64,000 bases of DNA, from NCBI RefSeq assembly GCF_014851815.1, contig NZ_JACVAJ010000001.1:682001-746000 (forward strand). The letters are read 5' to 3'. A program made the translations under genes and the position numbers. The notes under the pieces were generated by a model, which had not been told where the DNA came from, did no database searches, and worked only from the letters and a program-made list of their open reading frames with translations. This document shows positions 1-8,398 of this stretch, piece after piece; positions within the stretch are counted from its first letter, which is position 1, and every line of letters begins with the position of its first letter. The stretch is from Pseudoxanthomonas sp. PXM01 (GTDB lineage Bacteria > Pseudomonadota > Gammaproteobacteria > Xanthomonadales > Xanthomonadaceae).

Positions 1-587
1 CGTGTTTCCGCATGCAGGTCGGCACCGTCGCCCAGACGCGTACGCGGCTCGTGCGGCTGTGCCGCCATGCGATCGATCTGCTCGACCAGCGCGCGCGCAC
101 CGCCATGCCGGACTGCGACGGTCTCGACCACCGGCACACCGAGTTCGCGCTCCAGCGCGGCGAGATCGATGGCGATGCCGCGACGCTGCGCGGCATCCAT
201 CATGTTGACCGCCAGGATCATCGGCTTGCCGAGTTCGCGCACTTCCAGCGCGAACCGCAGGTGCAGGCGCAGGTTGGTGGCGTCCACCACGCAGACCAGC
301 ACGTCGGGCGCCGCCTCGCCGGGATAGAAGCCGCGGCAGACGTCACGGGTGACGGCTTCGTCCAGACTTGCGGCGTGCAGGCTGTACGCCCCTGGCAGGT
401 CCAGCACGGCGTAGCTGCGACCGGAGTCGCTCGAATGCAGTCGCCCTTCCTTGCGCTCGACGGTGACGCCGGCGTAGTTGGCGACCTTCTGCCGGCTGCC
501 GGTCAGCTGGTTGAACAACGCGGTCTTGCCGCAGTTGGGATTGCCGACCAGCGCCAGCCGCAGCGTCGATGCGTCGGAAGCGCTCAT
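1..587 (-). CDS. feoB: Ferrous iron transporter FeoB, N-terminal part (runs off the window)
   Basis: This is the first 195 residues of FeoB, the inner-membrane Fe(II) permease with a cytosolic GTPase domain. Reading the minus strand from ATG at 587 shows the G1 loop GNPNCGKT near residue 15, G2-type VTVERKEG, G3 DLPGAYS and G4 NMMD, the normal order for the FeoB G domain. The ATG overlaps the feoA stop codon by four bases, so the two are translationally coupled. The membrane part lies outside the window. Regulation is expected through the Fur-box candidate upstream of feoA. The open reading frame has no internal stop. Identification is secure from the G motifs and the feoA partner. Confidence 0.95.
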   Translation of the reverse strand, partial: MSASDASTLRLALVGNPNCGKTALFNQLTGSRQKVANYAGVTVERKEGRLHSSDSGRSYAVLDLPGAYSLHAASLDEAVTRDVCRGFYPGEAAPDVLVCVVDATNLRLHLRFALEVRELGKPMILAVNMMDAAQRRGIAIDLAALERELGVPVVETVAVRHGGARALVEQIDRMAAQPHEPRTRLGDGADLHAET

Positions 588-829
588 GCCGCCGCTCCGG
601 TGCGCAATCGCACGCGGGCTGCTTCCGAGCGGCGCAGCGCGAAGCGGGTGAAACCAACCTGCACCAGCAGCGGTTCGGCGCCCAGCGGACCCTTCGCCAC
701 GATTTCGACGTCCTCGCCGTTGACGAAGCCCAGTTCGCGCAGGCGACGGGCGATGTTGTCCTGCGGACCATGGTCCTCGACGGATTCGACGATGGCGGGC
801 GTACGCCGGGGAAGGTCGGTCAGGATCAC
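584..829 (-). CDS. feoA: Ferrous iron transport protein FeoA
   Basis: An 81-residue SH3-like cytosolic protein that assists FeoB in Fe(II) uptake. The length and the segments RRLRELGFVNGEDVEIV and LLVQVGFTRFALRRSEA match the FeoA family. The start is a GTG at 829, preceded by a GAGG ribosome binding site about seven bases away. It heads a feoAB operon reading out of the window. A near-perfect 19-bp inverted repeat of Fur type sits 12 bases upstream. No feoC is visible here. Confidence 0.95.
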   Translation of the reverse strand: MILTDLPRRTPAIVESVEDHGPQDNIARRLRELGFVNGEDVEIVAKGPLGAEPLLVQVGFTRFALRRSEAARVRLRTGAAA

Positions 830-841
830 GCAGCAGCCTCA

Positions 842-863
842 AATGCGAACTGTTCTCATTGTA
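842..863 (-). promoter_or_regulatory. Fur-box candidate overlapping the feoAB promoter
   Basis: Positions 842-860 form an inverted repeat AATGCGAACTGTTCTCATT with 16 of 19 positions symmetric, of the AATGnGAAnnnTTCnCATT form expected for Fur sites. On the minus strand it overlaps a TACAAT -10 hexamer (858-863), so iron-loaded Fur would block feoAB transcription. No convincing -35 was found. Site and spacing are seen directly; Fur binding is inferred. Confidence 0.6.
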
Positions 864-937
864 GCATCGCCGCACTGCACGACGGCCGCAACGGACTGTG
901 CCGCTATCATTCGGCGACTTTGCAGGGAATGGCACGC

Positions 938-1741
938 ATGGCGGCATCACCGCAGGAACACCCCCTCGTACTGACCCGCGCCGGCGCCGTGGCGCGCATC
1001 CGGCTGGAGCGCCCCGCCCTGCACAACGCCTTCGATGCAGCCCTGATCGCGGCGCTGACGGAGACGCTGGTCCAGGCGGGTGCCGACCCCGCTGTCCGGG
1101 CCGTGGTACTGGAGGGCAGCGGCGCCTCGTTCTCCGCCGGTGCCGATCTGAACTGGATGCGCGGCATGGCGGCGGCCAGCGAAGGCGCGAACCGCGAGGA
1201 CGCCCTCGCCCTCGCCCGCCTGATGCGCACGCTGGACGAACTGCCGAAGCCCACGATCGCCCGGGTCCATGGCGCGGCATTCGGCGGCGGCGTCGGCCTG
1301 GTCGCGTGCTGCGACATCGCCATCGGCGTCCCGGAGGCGAAGTTCGGCCTGACCGAAAGCAAGCTGGGCCTGCTGCCCGCGGTGATCTCGCCGTACGTCA
1401 TCGCCGCCATCGGGCCACGCGAGGCGCGCCGCTGGTTCGCCACTGCGGAAATCTTCGACGCCGCCACCGCGCTTCGGATCGGGCTGTTGCACGACGTGGT
1501 CGCCACCGACGCACTGGACGCCGCCATCGAACGCCAGCTTGCGCTGCTGTTGAAGGCGGGCCCGCATGCCGCTGCGGGTGCGAAGCGTCTCGTCGCCCGC
1601 GTGGCGGATTGCTCCGACCGCGACCGGCTCGACACTGACAACGCCGACCTCATCGCCGGACTTCGCGTGTCGGCGGAGGGCCAGGAGGGGTTGTCTGCCT
1701 TCCTCGACAAGCGCGCGCCGGCGTGGACCCTCAGGGAGTGA
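938..1741 (+). CDS. liuC: Enoyl-CoA hydratase family protein, probable methylglutaconyl-CoA hydratase
   Basis: A crotonase-fold protein of 267 residues. It shows the family oxyanion-hole segments SGASFSAGADLNWM and HGAAFGGGVGLVACCD, and the E of LTESKLGLLPA in the acid/base region. In this setting, directly before methylcrotonyl-CoA carboxylase alpha and HMG-CoA lyase, it most likely hydrates 3-methylglutaconyl-CoA to HMG-CoA in leucine degradation. ATG at 938 is preferred because AGGG (924-927) is well spaced from it; ATG 929 is only one base after that site. A TATCAT -10 candidate lies at 905-910. Other enoyl-CoA substrates cannot be excluded. Confidence 0.88.
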   Translation: MAASPQEHPLVLTRAGAVARIRLERPALHNAFDAALIAALTETLVQAGADPAVRAVVLEGSGASFSAGADLNWMRGMAAASEGANREDALALARLMRTLDELPKPTIARVHGAAFGGGVGLVACCDIAIGVPEAKFGLTESKLGLLPAVISPYVIAAIGPREARRWFATAEIFDAATALRIGLLHDVVATDALDAAIERQLALLLKAGPHAAAGAKRLVARVADCSDRDRLDTDNADLIAGLRVSAEGQEGLSAFLDKRAPAWTLRE

Positions 1742-1745
1742 CCGC

Positions 1746-2147
1746 ATGATCGATCACCTGGGCATCGAAGTCGCCGACTACGCACGCAGCCGTGCCTTCT
1801 ACCAGGATGTGCTGGCCACGCTCGGCCATGGCGTCGTGATGGAGGTGACGCGCGAGATGACGGGCGGTTACGAAGGCTGCGGCTTCGGTCCGCCGGGCCG
1901 CCCGCATTTCTGGGTCGGCAAGGACAGCGGCGAGCCTGGCCGGGGCGCCCACATCGCGTTCACCGCACAGAACCGTGCACAGGTGGACGCCTTCCACGCT
2001 GCCGCACTCGCGGCCGGCGCGCGCGACAACGGCGCGCCCGGCCTGCGTCCGCACTACCACGCGAACTATTACGGCGCCTTCGCCATCGATCCTGACGGTC
2101 ACAACATCGAAGCCGTCTGCCACCTGCCTGCGGAAGCACAGTCCTGA
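1746..2147 (+). CDS. VOC family (glyoxalase/bleomycin-resistance fold) protein
   Basis: A 133-residue single-module vicinal-oxygen-chelate protein. It begins with DHLGIEVADYARSRAFY, typical of VOC proteins, and ends with FAIDPDGHNIEAVCH, where the conserved C-terminal Glu metal ligand is seen. It sits four bases after liuC and shares one base with liuD (TGATG), so it is co-translated with the leucine catabolism genes. The substrate is unknown. A role in epimerising or detoxifying an acyl-CoA or aldehyde side product would fit but is only inference. Confidence 0.85.
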   Translation: MIDHLGIEVADYARSRAFYQDVLATLGHGVVMEVTREMTGGYEGCGFGPPGRPHFWVGKDSGEPGRGAHIAFTAQNRAQVDAFHAAALAAGARDNGAPGLRPHYHANYYGAFAIDPDGHNIEAVCHLPAEAQS

Positions 2148-4138
2148 TGTTCTCCAAGATCCTGATCGCCAACCGCGGCGAAATCGCCTGCCGCGTCATC
2201 CGCACCTGCCGCCGGCTCGGTATCCGCACCGTCGCCGTGTACTCCGAGGCCGACGCCGACGCCCAGCACGTGCGCCAGGCCGACGAAGCCCACCTCATCG
2301 GCGGCCCCCGCCCGGCGGACAGCTACCTGCGTGGCGACGCGATCATCGAGGTCGCGAAGAAAACCGGCGCGCAGGCCATCCATCCGGGCTACGGCTTCCT
2401 GTCCGAGAACGCGGACTTCGCCGATGCCGTTGCGGCCGCCGGTATGGTGTTCATCGGTCCGTCCGGCGCGTCCATGCGCAAGATGGGCAGCAAGGCCGGC
2501 GCCAAGGAGCTGATGGCGGCGGCCGGCGTACCGGTCGTCCCCGGCTACACAGGCGAGGACCAGTCGCCGAACACCCTGTCGCGCGAAGCGGCGCGCATCG
2601 GTTTCCCCCTGATGATCAAGGCCGCGCACGGCGGTGGCGGCAAGGGCATGCGCGTGGTGCACCGGCTGGAGGAGTTCATCGCCCAGCTGGAAAGCTGCCA
2701 GCGCGAAGCCGCGAATGCGTTCGGCCGCGACCGCGTGCTGCTGGAACGCTACGTACAGTCGCCACGCCATATCGAGATCCAGGTATTCGCCGACATGCAT
2801 GGCCACACCCTGCATCTCAACGAGCGCGAATGCTCCGCCCAGCGCCGTTACCAGAAGGTGCTGGAAGAGTCGCCCTCGCCGTTCCTGACGCCCGCGTTGC
2901 GCACCGCGATGGGCGATGCGGCGGTGAAAGCCGCGCAGGCCATCGATTACGCCAACGCCGGCACGGTGGAATTCATCGTCGATCCCGACGGCCAGTTCTA
3001 CTTCATGGAGATCAATACCCGCCTGCAGGTGGAGCATCCGGTCACCGAGATGGTCACCGGCCTGGACCTGGTGGAATGGCAGCTGCGCGTGGCCGCGGGC
3101 GAACCGCTGCCGCTGGTGCAGGACGCCATCGTGCAGCGCGGGCATGCCATCGAGGTTCGCCTGTACGCCGAAGATCCGGAGGCCGGCTTCCTGCCGGGAT
3201 CCGGACGGCTGGAGTCGCTGGTCCTGCCCGCACCCTCGGCCCAGGTGCGCCTGGATGCCGGCGTCATCGAAGGCGACACGGTGACCATCTTCTACGACCC
3301 GATGATCGCCAAGCTGATCGTCTGGGGCGAGGATCGGCCCACCGCGCTGGCGCGGCTGCGCGCCGCGCTGGCCGAGTGCGACATCGTCGGACCCAAGTCG
3401 AACATCGGCTTCCTCGAGCAGCTCGCCCGGCATCCTGCCGTGGTGGAGGGGCGCATCGATACCGGGTATCTGGACCGGCACCTGGGCGAGTTCATGCCCG
3501 CACCGACACTGACGACCGACCTGCAGGTGGCCGCCGCCGTCGCCGTTCTGCTGGAACAGGAAGCGACCGCCCGCAGCGACGCCGCCGTGTCGGGCGATCC
3601 GGGCTCCCCATGGGCCATCGCCGATGGCTGGCGCCTAGGTCACGCCGGCCGCCGGCCACTGGCCCTCCAGCACCGCGACCAGCGCTGGGACGCGCTCGCA
3701 CACGGCCATGGCGGTCGCTATGCCGTCGAGGTGGATGGCGCGACGCATCCGGTCGCCGGTGCCAGGCTGACCGCTGGGCTGCTCGAGTTGCGTATCCATG
3801 ATCAGGCACGACGCTTCCGCGTCCACCGCCATGGCGCCCGCCTCACCCTGCACGACGGGGAACGGCGCGCCACGCTGGAGACGCTGCCGGCGTACCAGCG
3901 GACGGCAGGCGGGGACAGCGGCGGGGACGGCCGCATCATCGCGCCGATGCCGGGCCGGGTGGTGGTGGTCAAGGCGCAGGTCGGGGACAGCGTGGACGCA
4001 GGACAGGAGCTGCTGGTGATGGAAGCGATGAAGATGGAGCTGGCCGTCAAGGCACCGCGCGCCGGCGTGGTGGCGGAACTGCGCGCGGCGGCTGGCGATT
4101 TCGTCGACGCCGATACTGTGCTGGTGACGCTGGAGTGA
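2147..4138 (+). CDS. liuD: Methylcrotonyl-CoA carboxylase biotin-containing alpha subunit
   Basis: A 663-residue fused biotin carboxylase plus biotin carrier. The N-terminal biotin carboxylase domain starts MFSKILIANRGEIACRVIR. It has the glycine-rich ATP loop AAHGGGGKGMRVV near residue 165 and the catalytic segment FYFMEINTRLQVEHPVTE near residue 290. The biotinyl lysine is in VMEAMKMELAV near residue 630. It carboxylates 3-methylcrotonyl-CoA together with a carboxyltransferase subunit (liuB) that is not in this window. A propionyl- or geranyl-CoA carboxylase alpha subunit is possible by fold, but liuC and liuE on either side favour leucine degradation. Confidence 0.93.
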   Translation: MFSKILIANRGEIACRVIRTCRRLGIRTVAVYSEADADAQHVRQADEAHLIGGPRPADSYLRGDAIIEVAKKTGAQAIHPGYGFLSENADFADAVAAAGMVFIGPSGASMRKMGSKAGAKELMAAAGVPVVPGYTGEDQSPNTLSREAARIGFPLMIKAAHGGGGKGMRVVHRLEEFIAQLESCQREAANAFGRDRVLLERYVQSPRHIEIQVFADMHGHTLHLNERECSAQRRYQKVLEESPSPFLTPALRTAMGDAAVKAAQAIDYANAGTVEFIVDPDGQFYFMEINTRLQVEHPVTEMVTGLDLVEWQLRVAAGEPLPLVQDAIVQRGHAIEVRLYAEDPEAGFLPGSGRLESLVLPAPSAQVRLDAGVIEGDTVTIFYDPMIAKLIVWGEDRPTALARLRAALAECDIVGPKSNIGFLEQLARHPAVVEGRIDTGYLDRHLGEFMPAPTLTTDLQVAAAVAVLLEQEATARSDAAVSGDPGSPWAIADGWRLGHAGRRPLALQHRDQRWDALAHGHGGRYAVEVDGATHPVAGARLTAGLLELRIHDQARRFRVHRHGARLTLHDGERRATLETLPAYQRTAGGDSGGDGRIIAPMPGRVVVVKAQVGDSVDAGQELLVMEAMKMELAVKAPRAGVVAELRAAAGDFVDADTVLVTLE

Positions 4139-4764
4139 GGTCCGTCCCGCCGTCATCGTGGCGCACGGCCGTCGCCCTGCTGGCGGCCTGCCTGCTGGGC
4201 GGCTGCGTGATGTTCGAGCAGCCGCCGGCACCGCTGGCCTGCGATCCGGCTCTCGTCGGCCGCTGGATTCCCTTGCCCGACAGCCCGCAGGACCGCGTCC
4301 CGCTGGGCAAGGACGATTACGCGGAGGTGGACGCCACCTGCCGCGTACGTCTGCACGATGCCGCGCGCGCCGATGCGCCGCAGTTCGACGCGCTCGGATT
4401 CGAACTCGACGGCGAACGCTACCTCGCCCTGGGCTTCAAGGAACTGGAAGGCCTGTTCGGCACCGGCAAGGCGGCCACGCCACCGATCCCGAAGGGCATG
4501 CCGGCCGGCGCGGTCACACTGCTGAAGTACCGCATCCGCAACGATACGCTGCAGATCGCGATGCTCGACACGGTGGACATCATGCAACGCGTGCAGCAGG
4601 GTTCGCTGAAGGCGCGCGAGGCCGACGCCAGCACCTACGTGTTCGAAGGCGGACCCGAGCAACTGCGCAGGTTGCTGCAGTCCGAGCCCACACTGTTCGA
4701 CGCCTTCGACGGTCGCGACAAGACGCTGCGCATGCGCCGTGCCAAGGACGGGAAGCGCTCATGA
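4135..4764 (+). CDS. Predicted lipoprotein of unknown function
   Basis: A 209-residue protein starting at GTG 4135, which overlaps the liuD stop (GTGA). The N-terminus is a signal sequence with a lipobox, LLGGC around residue 22, so the mature protein is probably lipid-anchored. The rest is a soluble domain with no motif I recognise (segments ALGFKELEGLFGTG and TLLKYRIRNDTLQIAML). It is followed by liuE with an ATGA overlap, so it belongs to the same transcript although it has no known role in leucine breakdown. Confidence 0.8.
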   Translation: MRSVPPSSWRTAVALLAACLLGGCVMFEQPPAPLACDPALVGRWIPLPDSPQDRVPLGKDDYAEVDATCRVRLHDAARADAPQFDALGFELDGERYLALGFKELEGLFGTGKAATPPIPKGMPAGAVTLLKYRIRNDTLQIAMLDTVDIMQRVQQGSLKAREADASTYVFEGGPEQLRRLLQSEPTLFDAFDGRDKTLRMRRAKDGKRS

Positions 4765-5672
4765 GTGCCCTGCCCTCCAGCAGCGATTTCGTCCGCATCG
4801 TCGAGGTCGGCCCCCGCGATGGCCTGCAGAACGAGAAGACCCTGGTCGCCACCGTCGACAAGGTCGAACTGATCGACCGGCTGTCGCGCACCGGCCTGCT
4901 CAGCATCGAGGCCACCAGCTTCGTCAGCCCCAAATGGGTGCCGCAGCTGGCCGATGCCGCCGAGGTGTTCGCCGCCATCCAGCGGCGTCCCGGCACGGCC
5001 TATCCCGTGCTGGTCCCGAACGAGACCGGTTACGACCGCGCACGCGCCGTCGGCGTCGAGGAGGTGGCGGTCTTCACCGCGGCGTCCGAGGCGTTCAACC
5101 GCAAGAACATCAACGCTTCCATCGACGAATCCATCGAACGGTTCCGCCCGGTGCTCGAGCGCGCCGCCGCCGATGGCGTGAAGGTACGCGGCTACGTGTC
5201 CACCGTCCTCGGCTGTCCCTACCAGGGCGACGTACCGCTGGCCGATGTGGTGCGCGTGGCGCGCCAGTTGCATGCGATGGGCTGCTACGAAATCTCGCTG
5301 GGCGACACCATCGGCGTCGGCACGCCGCGCAAGGCGGCCGACATGCTGTCGGCGGTCGCCGCGGAGGTGCCGATGTCCGCTTTGGCCGTACATTTCCACG
5401 ACACCTACGGGCAGGCGCTGGCGAACATCCTCGCGTGTCTCGACGTCGGCGTCCGCGTGGTCGACTCGGCCGTCTCCGGCGCAGGCGGTTGCCCTTACGC
5501 CAAGGGCGCCAGCGGCAACGTCGCCAGCGAGGACGTGGTCTACCTGCTGCATGGCCTCGGATTGCGCACCGGCGTGGACCTGGACCTGCTGGCGGACACC
5601 GGCCGCTGGCTGTCGGCCCGGCTGGGTCGCGAGACCGGCAGCCGCGTCGGCAAGGCCCTGGCGGCCGCATGA
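4761..5672 (+). CDS. liuE: Hydroxymethylglutaryl-CoA lyase
   Basis: A 303-residue TIM-barrel lyase that cleaves HMG-CoA to acetoacetate and acetyl-CoA, the last step of leucine degradation. Visible motifs are VEVGPRDGLQNE at the start (catalytic Arg and metal-binding Asp), LHTHxD-type metal ligands in VHFHDTYGQALAN, and the glycine-rich loop with catalytic Cys in SGAGGCPYAKGASGNVASEDV. ATG 4761 overlaps the lipoprotein stop. It is followed by an overlapping GGDEF/EAL gene. Length and motifs match the family throughout. Confidence 0.96.
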   Translation: MSALPSSSDFVRIVEVGPRDGLQNEKTLVATVDKVELIDRLSRTGLLSIEATSFVSPKWVPQLADAAEVFAAIQRRPGTAYPVLVPNETGYDRARAVGVEEVAVFTAASEAFNRKNINASIDESIERFRPVLERAAADGVKVRGYVSTVLGCPYQGDVPLADVVRVARQLHAMGCYEISLGDTIGVGTPRKAADMLSAVAAEVPMSALAVHFHDTYGQALANILACLDVGVRVVDSAVSGAGGCPYAKGASGNVASEDVVYLLHGLGLRTGVDLDLLADTGRWLSARLGRETGSRVGKALAAA

Positions 5673-8227
5673 ACCAAGGCCCGGCCAGCGACGTCGACGT
5701 GATGGCGCTGGCCGCCGCGCTCGAACGCGCGGTCGCGGCAGAGACCAACCCGTCCACTGCCCGCCTGCTCCAGGACGCGCGCGAGGCGCTGCTCGCCAAG
5801 CAGCACGAAGCGGATACCGAGCGCTCGCGTTACCGCAATCTGTTCGACGCGGTCCCCGACCCGGTCAGCATCATCGCCGAGGACGGCACCATCCTGGACC
5901 TCAACCAGGCAGGGACGACGGCATACAAGCGTCCGCGCGACGGGATCGTCGGGCGCAACATCAACGTGCTCAATCCCGACCTGCCGCGCGACCATCTGGT
6001 ACCGGTGTGGGAAACGCTGAACCGCGGCGAGACCTACGTCATCGAAGTCACCAACATGCGCGGCGACGGCACCCGGTTCCCCGTCGAAGTGCACTCGGCC
6101 AACATCAACTTCGACGGCCGCAAGAGCATCGTCGCGGTCGCCCGCGACATCAGCAGCCGTCGGCTGGCGGAACTGCGCTACCGCGAGCTGATGGAGACCA
6201 TCGACAAGGGCATCGTGGTGCACAACCGCGACCTGGAAGTGCAGTACTGCAACGGTGCCGCGATGCGCATCTTCGGCATCCGCGAGGACCAGCGCGCCGA
6301 TCAGGAACTGGCGCTCGGTCGCTGGCACATCGTCGACGAGCACGGCCGCGAGATGGCGCGCCATGAGCTCCCTGCCCAGCGTGCGCTCGACACCGGCCAG
6401 ATGGTCGAGAGCGTACTGCTCGGCCTGTATCACCGCGAAAAGAAGCAGTTGCTCTGGCTCACCGCCACCTCGGTGCCGCAGTTCGCGCCCGGCGCGAGCG
6501 TGCCCTCCCAGGTCAGCACGCTGTTCAGCGACGTCACCGAACTCAAGCGCGACAGCGCGCTGTTCGACCGCGCGCAATCGCTCGCCCACATCGGCGGTTG
6601 GGAATGGGATCTCGGTCGCGACCGCATGTACCTGACCGACGAGGCCCAGCGCATCCTCGGCGCGGCACGCCCGCTGGTCACGCTCAACGACATGCTGTCG
6701 TGTCTGCGCGAAACCGACCGTCGTCGCCTGCGCGGTGCGCTGGACCTGATCACCGCCGGTGGCCAGGGTTTCGACCTGGAACTGCAGGGCACCCAGGCCG
6801 ATGGACACCCGTTCTGGATCCGCGTGATCGGCGATGCCGAACCGGGCGATCCCGGCGCCTCGCGCATCACCGGCACCATGCAGGACATCTCGCAGGACAA
6901 GCAGGCCGAGGAGATGCTGCGCATCCAGGCGCGCACCGATCCGCTGACCGGCCTGATGAACCGCGACGCCGTGCTGACCGAGCTTGGCGCGCGCCTCGCC
7001 GATCCCGAGCGCGCGCGCGTCGCGGTGCTCTACATCGACCTCGACCGGTTCAAGATGGTCAACGACGTGCTGGGCCACAACGCAGGCGACGAGCTGCTGG
7101 TGCAGGCATCGGACCGCATCCGCGGCGCGGTCGGCACCGAGGGGATGATCGCGCGCTTCGGCGGCGACGAGTTCCTGGTGATCTGCGACGCCGGTGAAGA
7201 CCCCCACCAGCCGGAAGCGATGGCGCATGCGGTGCTGGGCGCGTTCGCCGATGCGTTCCGCTTCGGCAAGGACGAGTTCGCCATCACCGCCAGTATTGGT
7301 CTGGCGGTGGCACCGGGCGACGGCCTGCGGCCGCAGCAGCTGATCCAGAACGCCGACATCGCGATGTACGACAGCAAACATCGCGCGCGCAACGGCTGGC
7401 AGAGCTTCACCCAGGAACTGGCCCAGCGGCAGCAGGATCGCCTGCAGATCGAGACGCAGTTGCGCCGCGCGGTCGACAACGAGGAGTTCCGCCTCGTCTA
7501 CCAGCCGCAGGTCGACCTGCGCAACGGCCGCATCATCGCCGGCGAAGCGCTGATCCGCTGGCAGAACCACCAGTTGGGCGAGTTGCGGCCTGACGTCTTC
7601 ATCAGCCATGCCGAGACCACCGGCGACATCGTGCGCATCGGCAGCTGGGTGCTGCGCGAAGCCTGCCGGCAGGTGGCCGCCTGGCGCGACATGGGCCTGG
7701 GCATCGTGCGCGTGGCGGTCAACGTGTCGTACCGCCAGTTCGCTGGCGACGACCTGGCCGATCGCGTGCGCGCCATCCTGGCCGAGTTCGACCTGCCCGG
7801 CAGCGCACTGGAGCTGGAGTTCACCGAGCGCGTACTGATCGAGGACGCCCCTGCCACGCTGCGCACCTTCGCCGACCTGCGCCAATTGGGCGTGCTGCTG
7901 ACCATCGACGATTTCGGCGAGGGCTACAGCGCACTGAACTACCTGCGCCGCCTGCCGATCCACGGCCTGAAGCTGAGTCCGCTGTTCACCGAGGGCGTAC
8001 CGAACAACCGCTCCGACGTCGCGGTCTGCCAGGCCGTCTCCGCCATCGCACGCAGCCTGGGGCTGGGGCTGGTGGCCGAAGGGGTGGAATCCGAAGCCCA
8101 GCGCCAGTTCCTGCTGAACCTCGGCGTCCCGGTCGGCCAGGGCTTCCTGTTCGCTCCCGGCCTGTCCCCGGACGAGTTCGCGCGCCGTCTCGCCGACGCC
8201 CCGCTGGAGCGGGCGCTGCACGCCTGA
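5669..8227 (+). CDS. PAS-PAS-PAS-GGDEF-EAL signalling protein
   Basis: An 852-residue cytosolic c-di-GMP protein with no membrane segment. A short helix is followed by about three PAS modules (roughly residues 50-170, 175-295 and 300-405). A GGDEF domain follows with intact GGDEF near residue 498, then an EAL domain with EAL near 624. The GGDEF part lacks the RxxD inhibitory site five residues before the motif. The EAL part keeps NVS, EFTE, DDFGEGYS and VAEGVE, but the usual KID reads KLS near residue 767, losing an Asp of the metal/active-site network. Diguanylate cyclase activity is likely; phosphodiesterase activity is uncertain. ATG 5669 overlaps the liuE stop. Confidence 0.92.
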   Translation: MNQGPASDVDVMALAAALERAVAAETNPSTARLLQDAREALLAKQHEADTERSRYRNLFDAVPDPVSIIAEDGTILDLNQAGTTAYKRPRDGIVGRNINVLNPDLPRDHLVPVWETLNRGETYVIEVTNMRGDGTRFPVEVHSANINFDGRKSIVAVARDISSRRLAELRYRELMETIDKGIVVHNRDLEVQYCNGAAMRIFGIREDQRADQELALGRWHIVDEHGREMARHELPAQRALDTGQMVESVLLGLYHREKKQLLWLTATSVPQFAPGASVPSQVSTLFSDVTELKRDSALFDRAQSLAHIGGWEWDLGRDRMYLTDEAQRILGAARPLVTLNDMLSCLRETDRRRLRGALDLITAGGQGFDLELQGTQADGHPFWIRVIGDAEPGDPGASRITGTMQDISQDKQAEEMLRIQARTDPLTGLMNRDAVLTELGARLADPERARVAVLYIDLDRFKMVNDVLGHNAGDELLVQASDRIRGAVGTEGMIARFGGDEFLVICDAGEDPHQPEAMAHAVLGAFADAFRFGKDEFAITASIGLAVAPGDGLRPQQLIQNADIAMYDSKHRARNGWQSFTQELAQRQQDRLQIETQLRRAVDNEEFRLVYQPQVDLRNGRIIAGEALIRWQNHQLGELRPDVFISHAETTGDIVRIGSWVLREACRQVAAWRDMGLGIVRVAVNVSYRQFAGDDLADRVRAILAEFDLPGSALELEFTERVLIEDAPATLRTFADLRQLGVLLTIDDFGEGYSALNYLRRLPIHGLKLSPLFTEGVPNNRSDVAVCQAVSAIARSLGLGLVAEGVESEAQRQFLLNLGVPVGQGFLFAPGLSPDEFARRLADAPLERALHA

Positions 8228-8249
8228 GCGCCTCGTCGGGAGAGATTGG

Positions 8250-8320
8250 TGTGGGAGCGACGTCAGTCGCGATGAAGCTCTACAGGGAGGGCCTTATCGC
8301 GACTGACGCCGCTCCCACAG
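8250..8320. repeat. Inverted intergenic repeat, family 1, copy 1
   Basis: Left arm 8250-8273 (TGTGGGAGCGACGTCAGTCG...) and right arm 8296-8319 are near-perfect reverse complements around a 22-base loop. Three more copies are at 23822, 33458 and 61721. It lies between the GGDEF/EAL stop and the next promoter and could form a long RNA hairpin or act as a REP-like element. Confidence 0.85.
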
Positions 8321-8398
8321 GCGTTACCCGGTCATGGGCTCCCCGCCCCTCCCCCGCCATCGCGTAAAATGCGGCCCTTTCCGCAGCAGGTTCACCGC

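Noticed and set aside
5540-8221. 893-codon minus-strand frame
   Set aside because: Shadow of the PAS-GGDEF-EAL gene; no recognisable domain.
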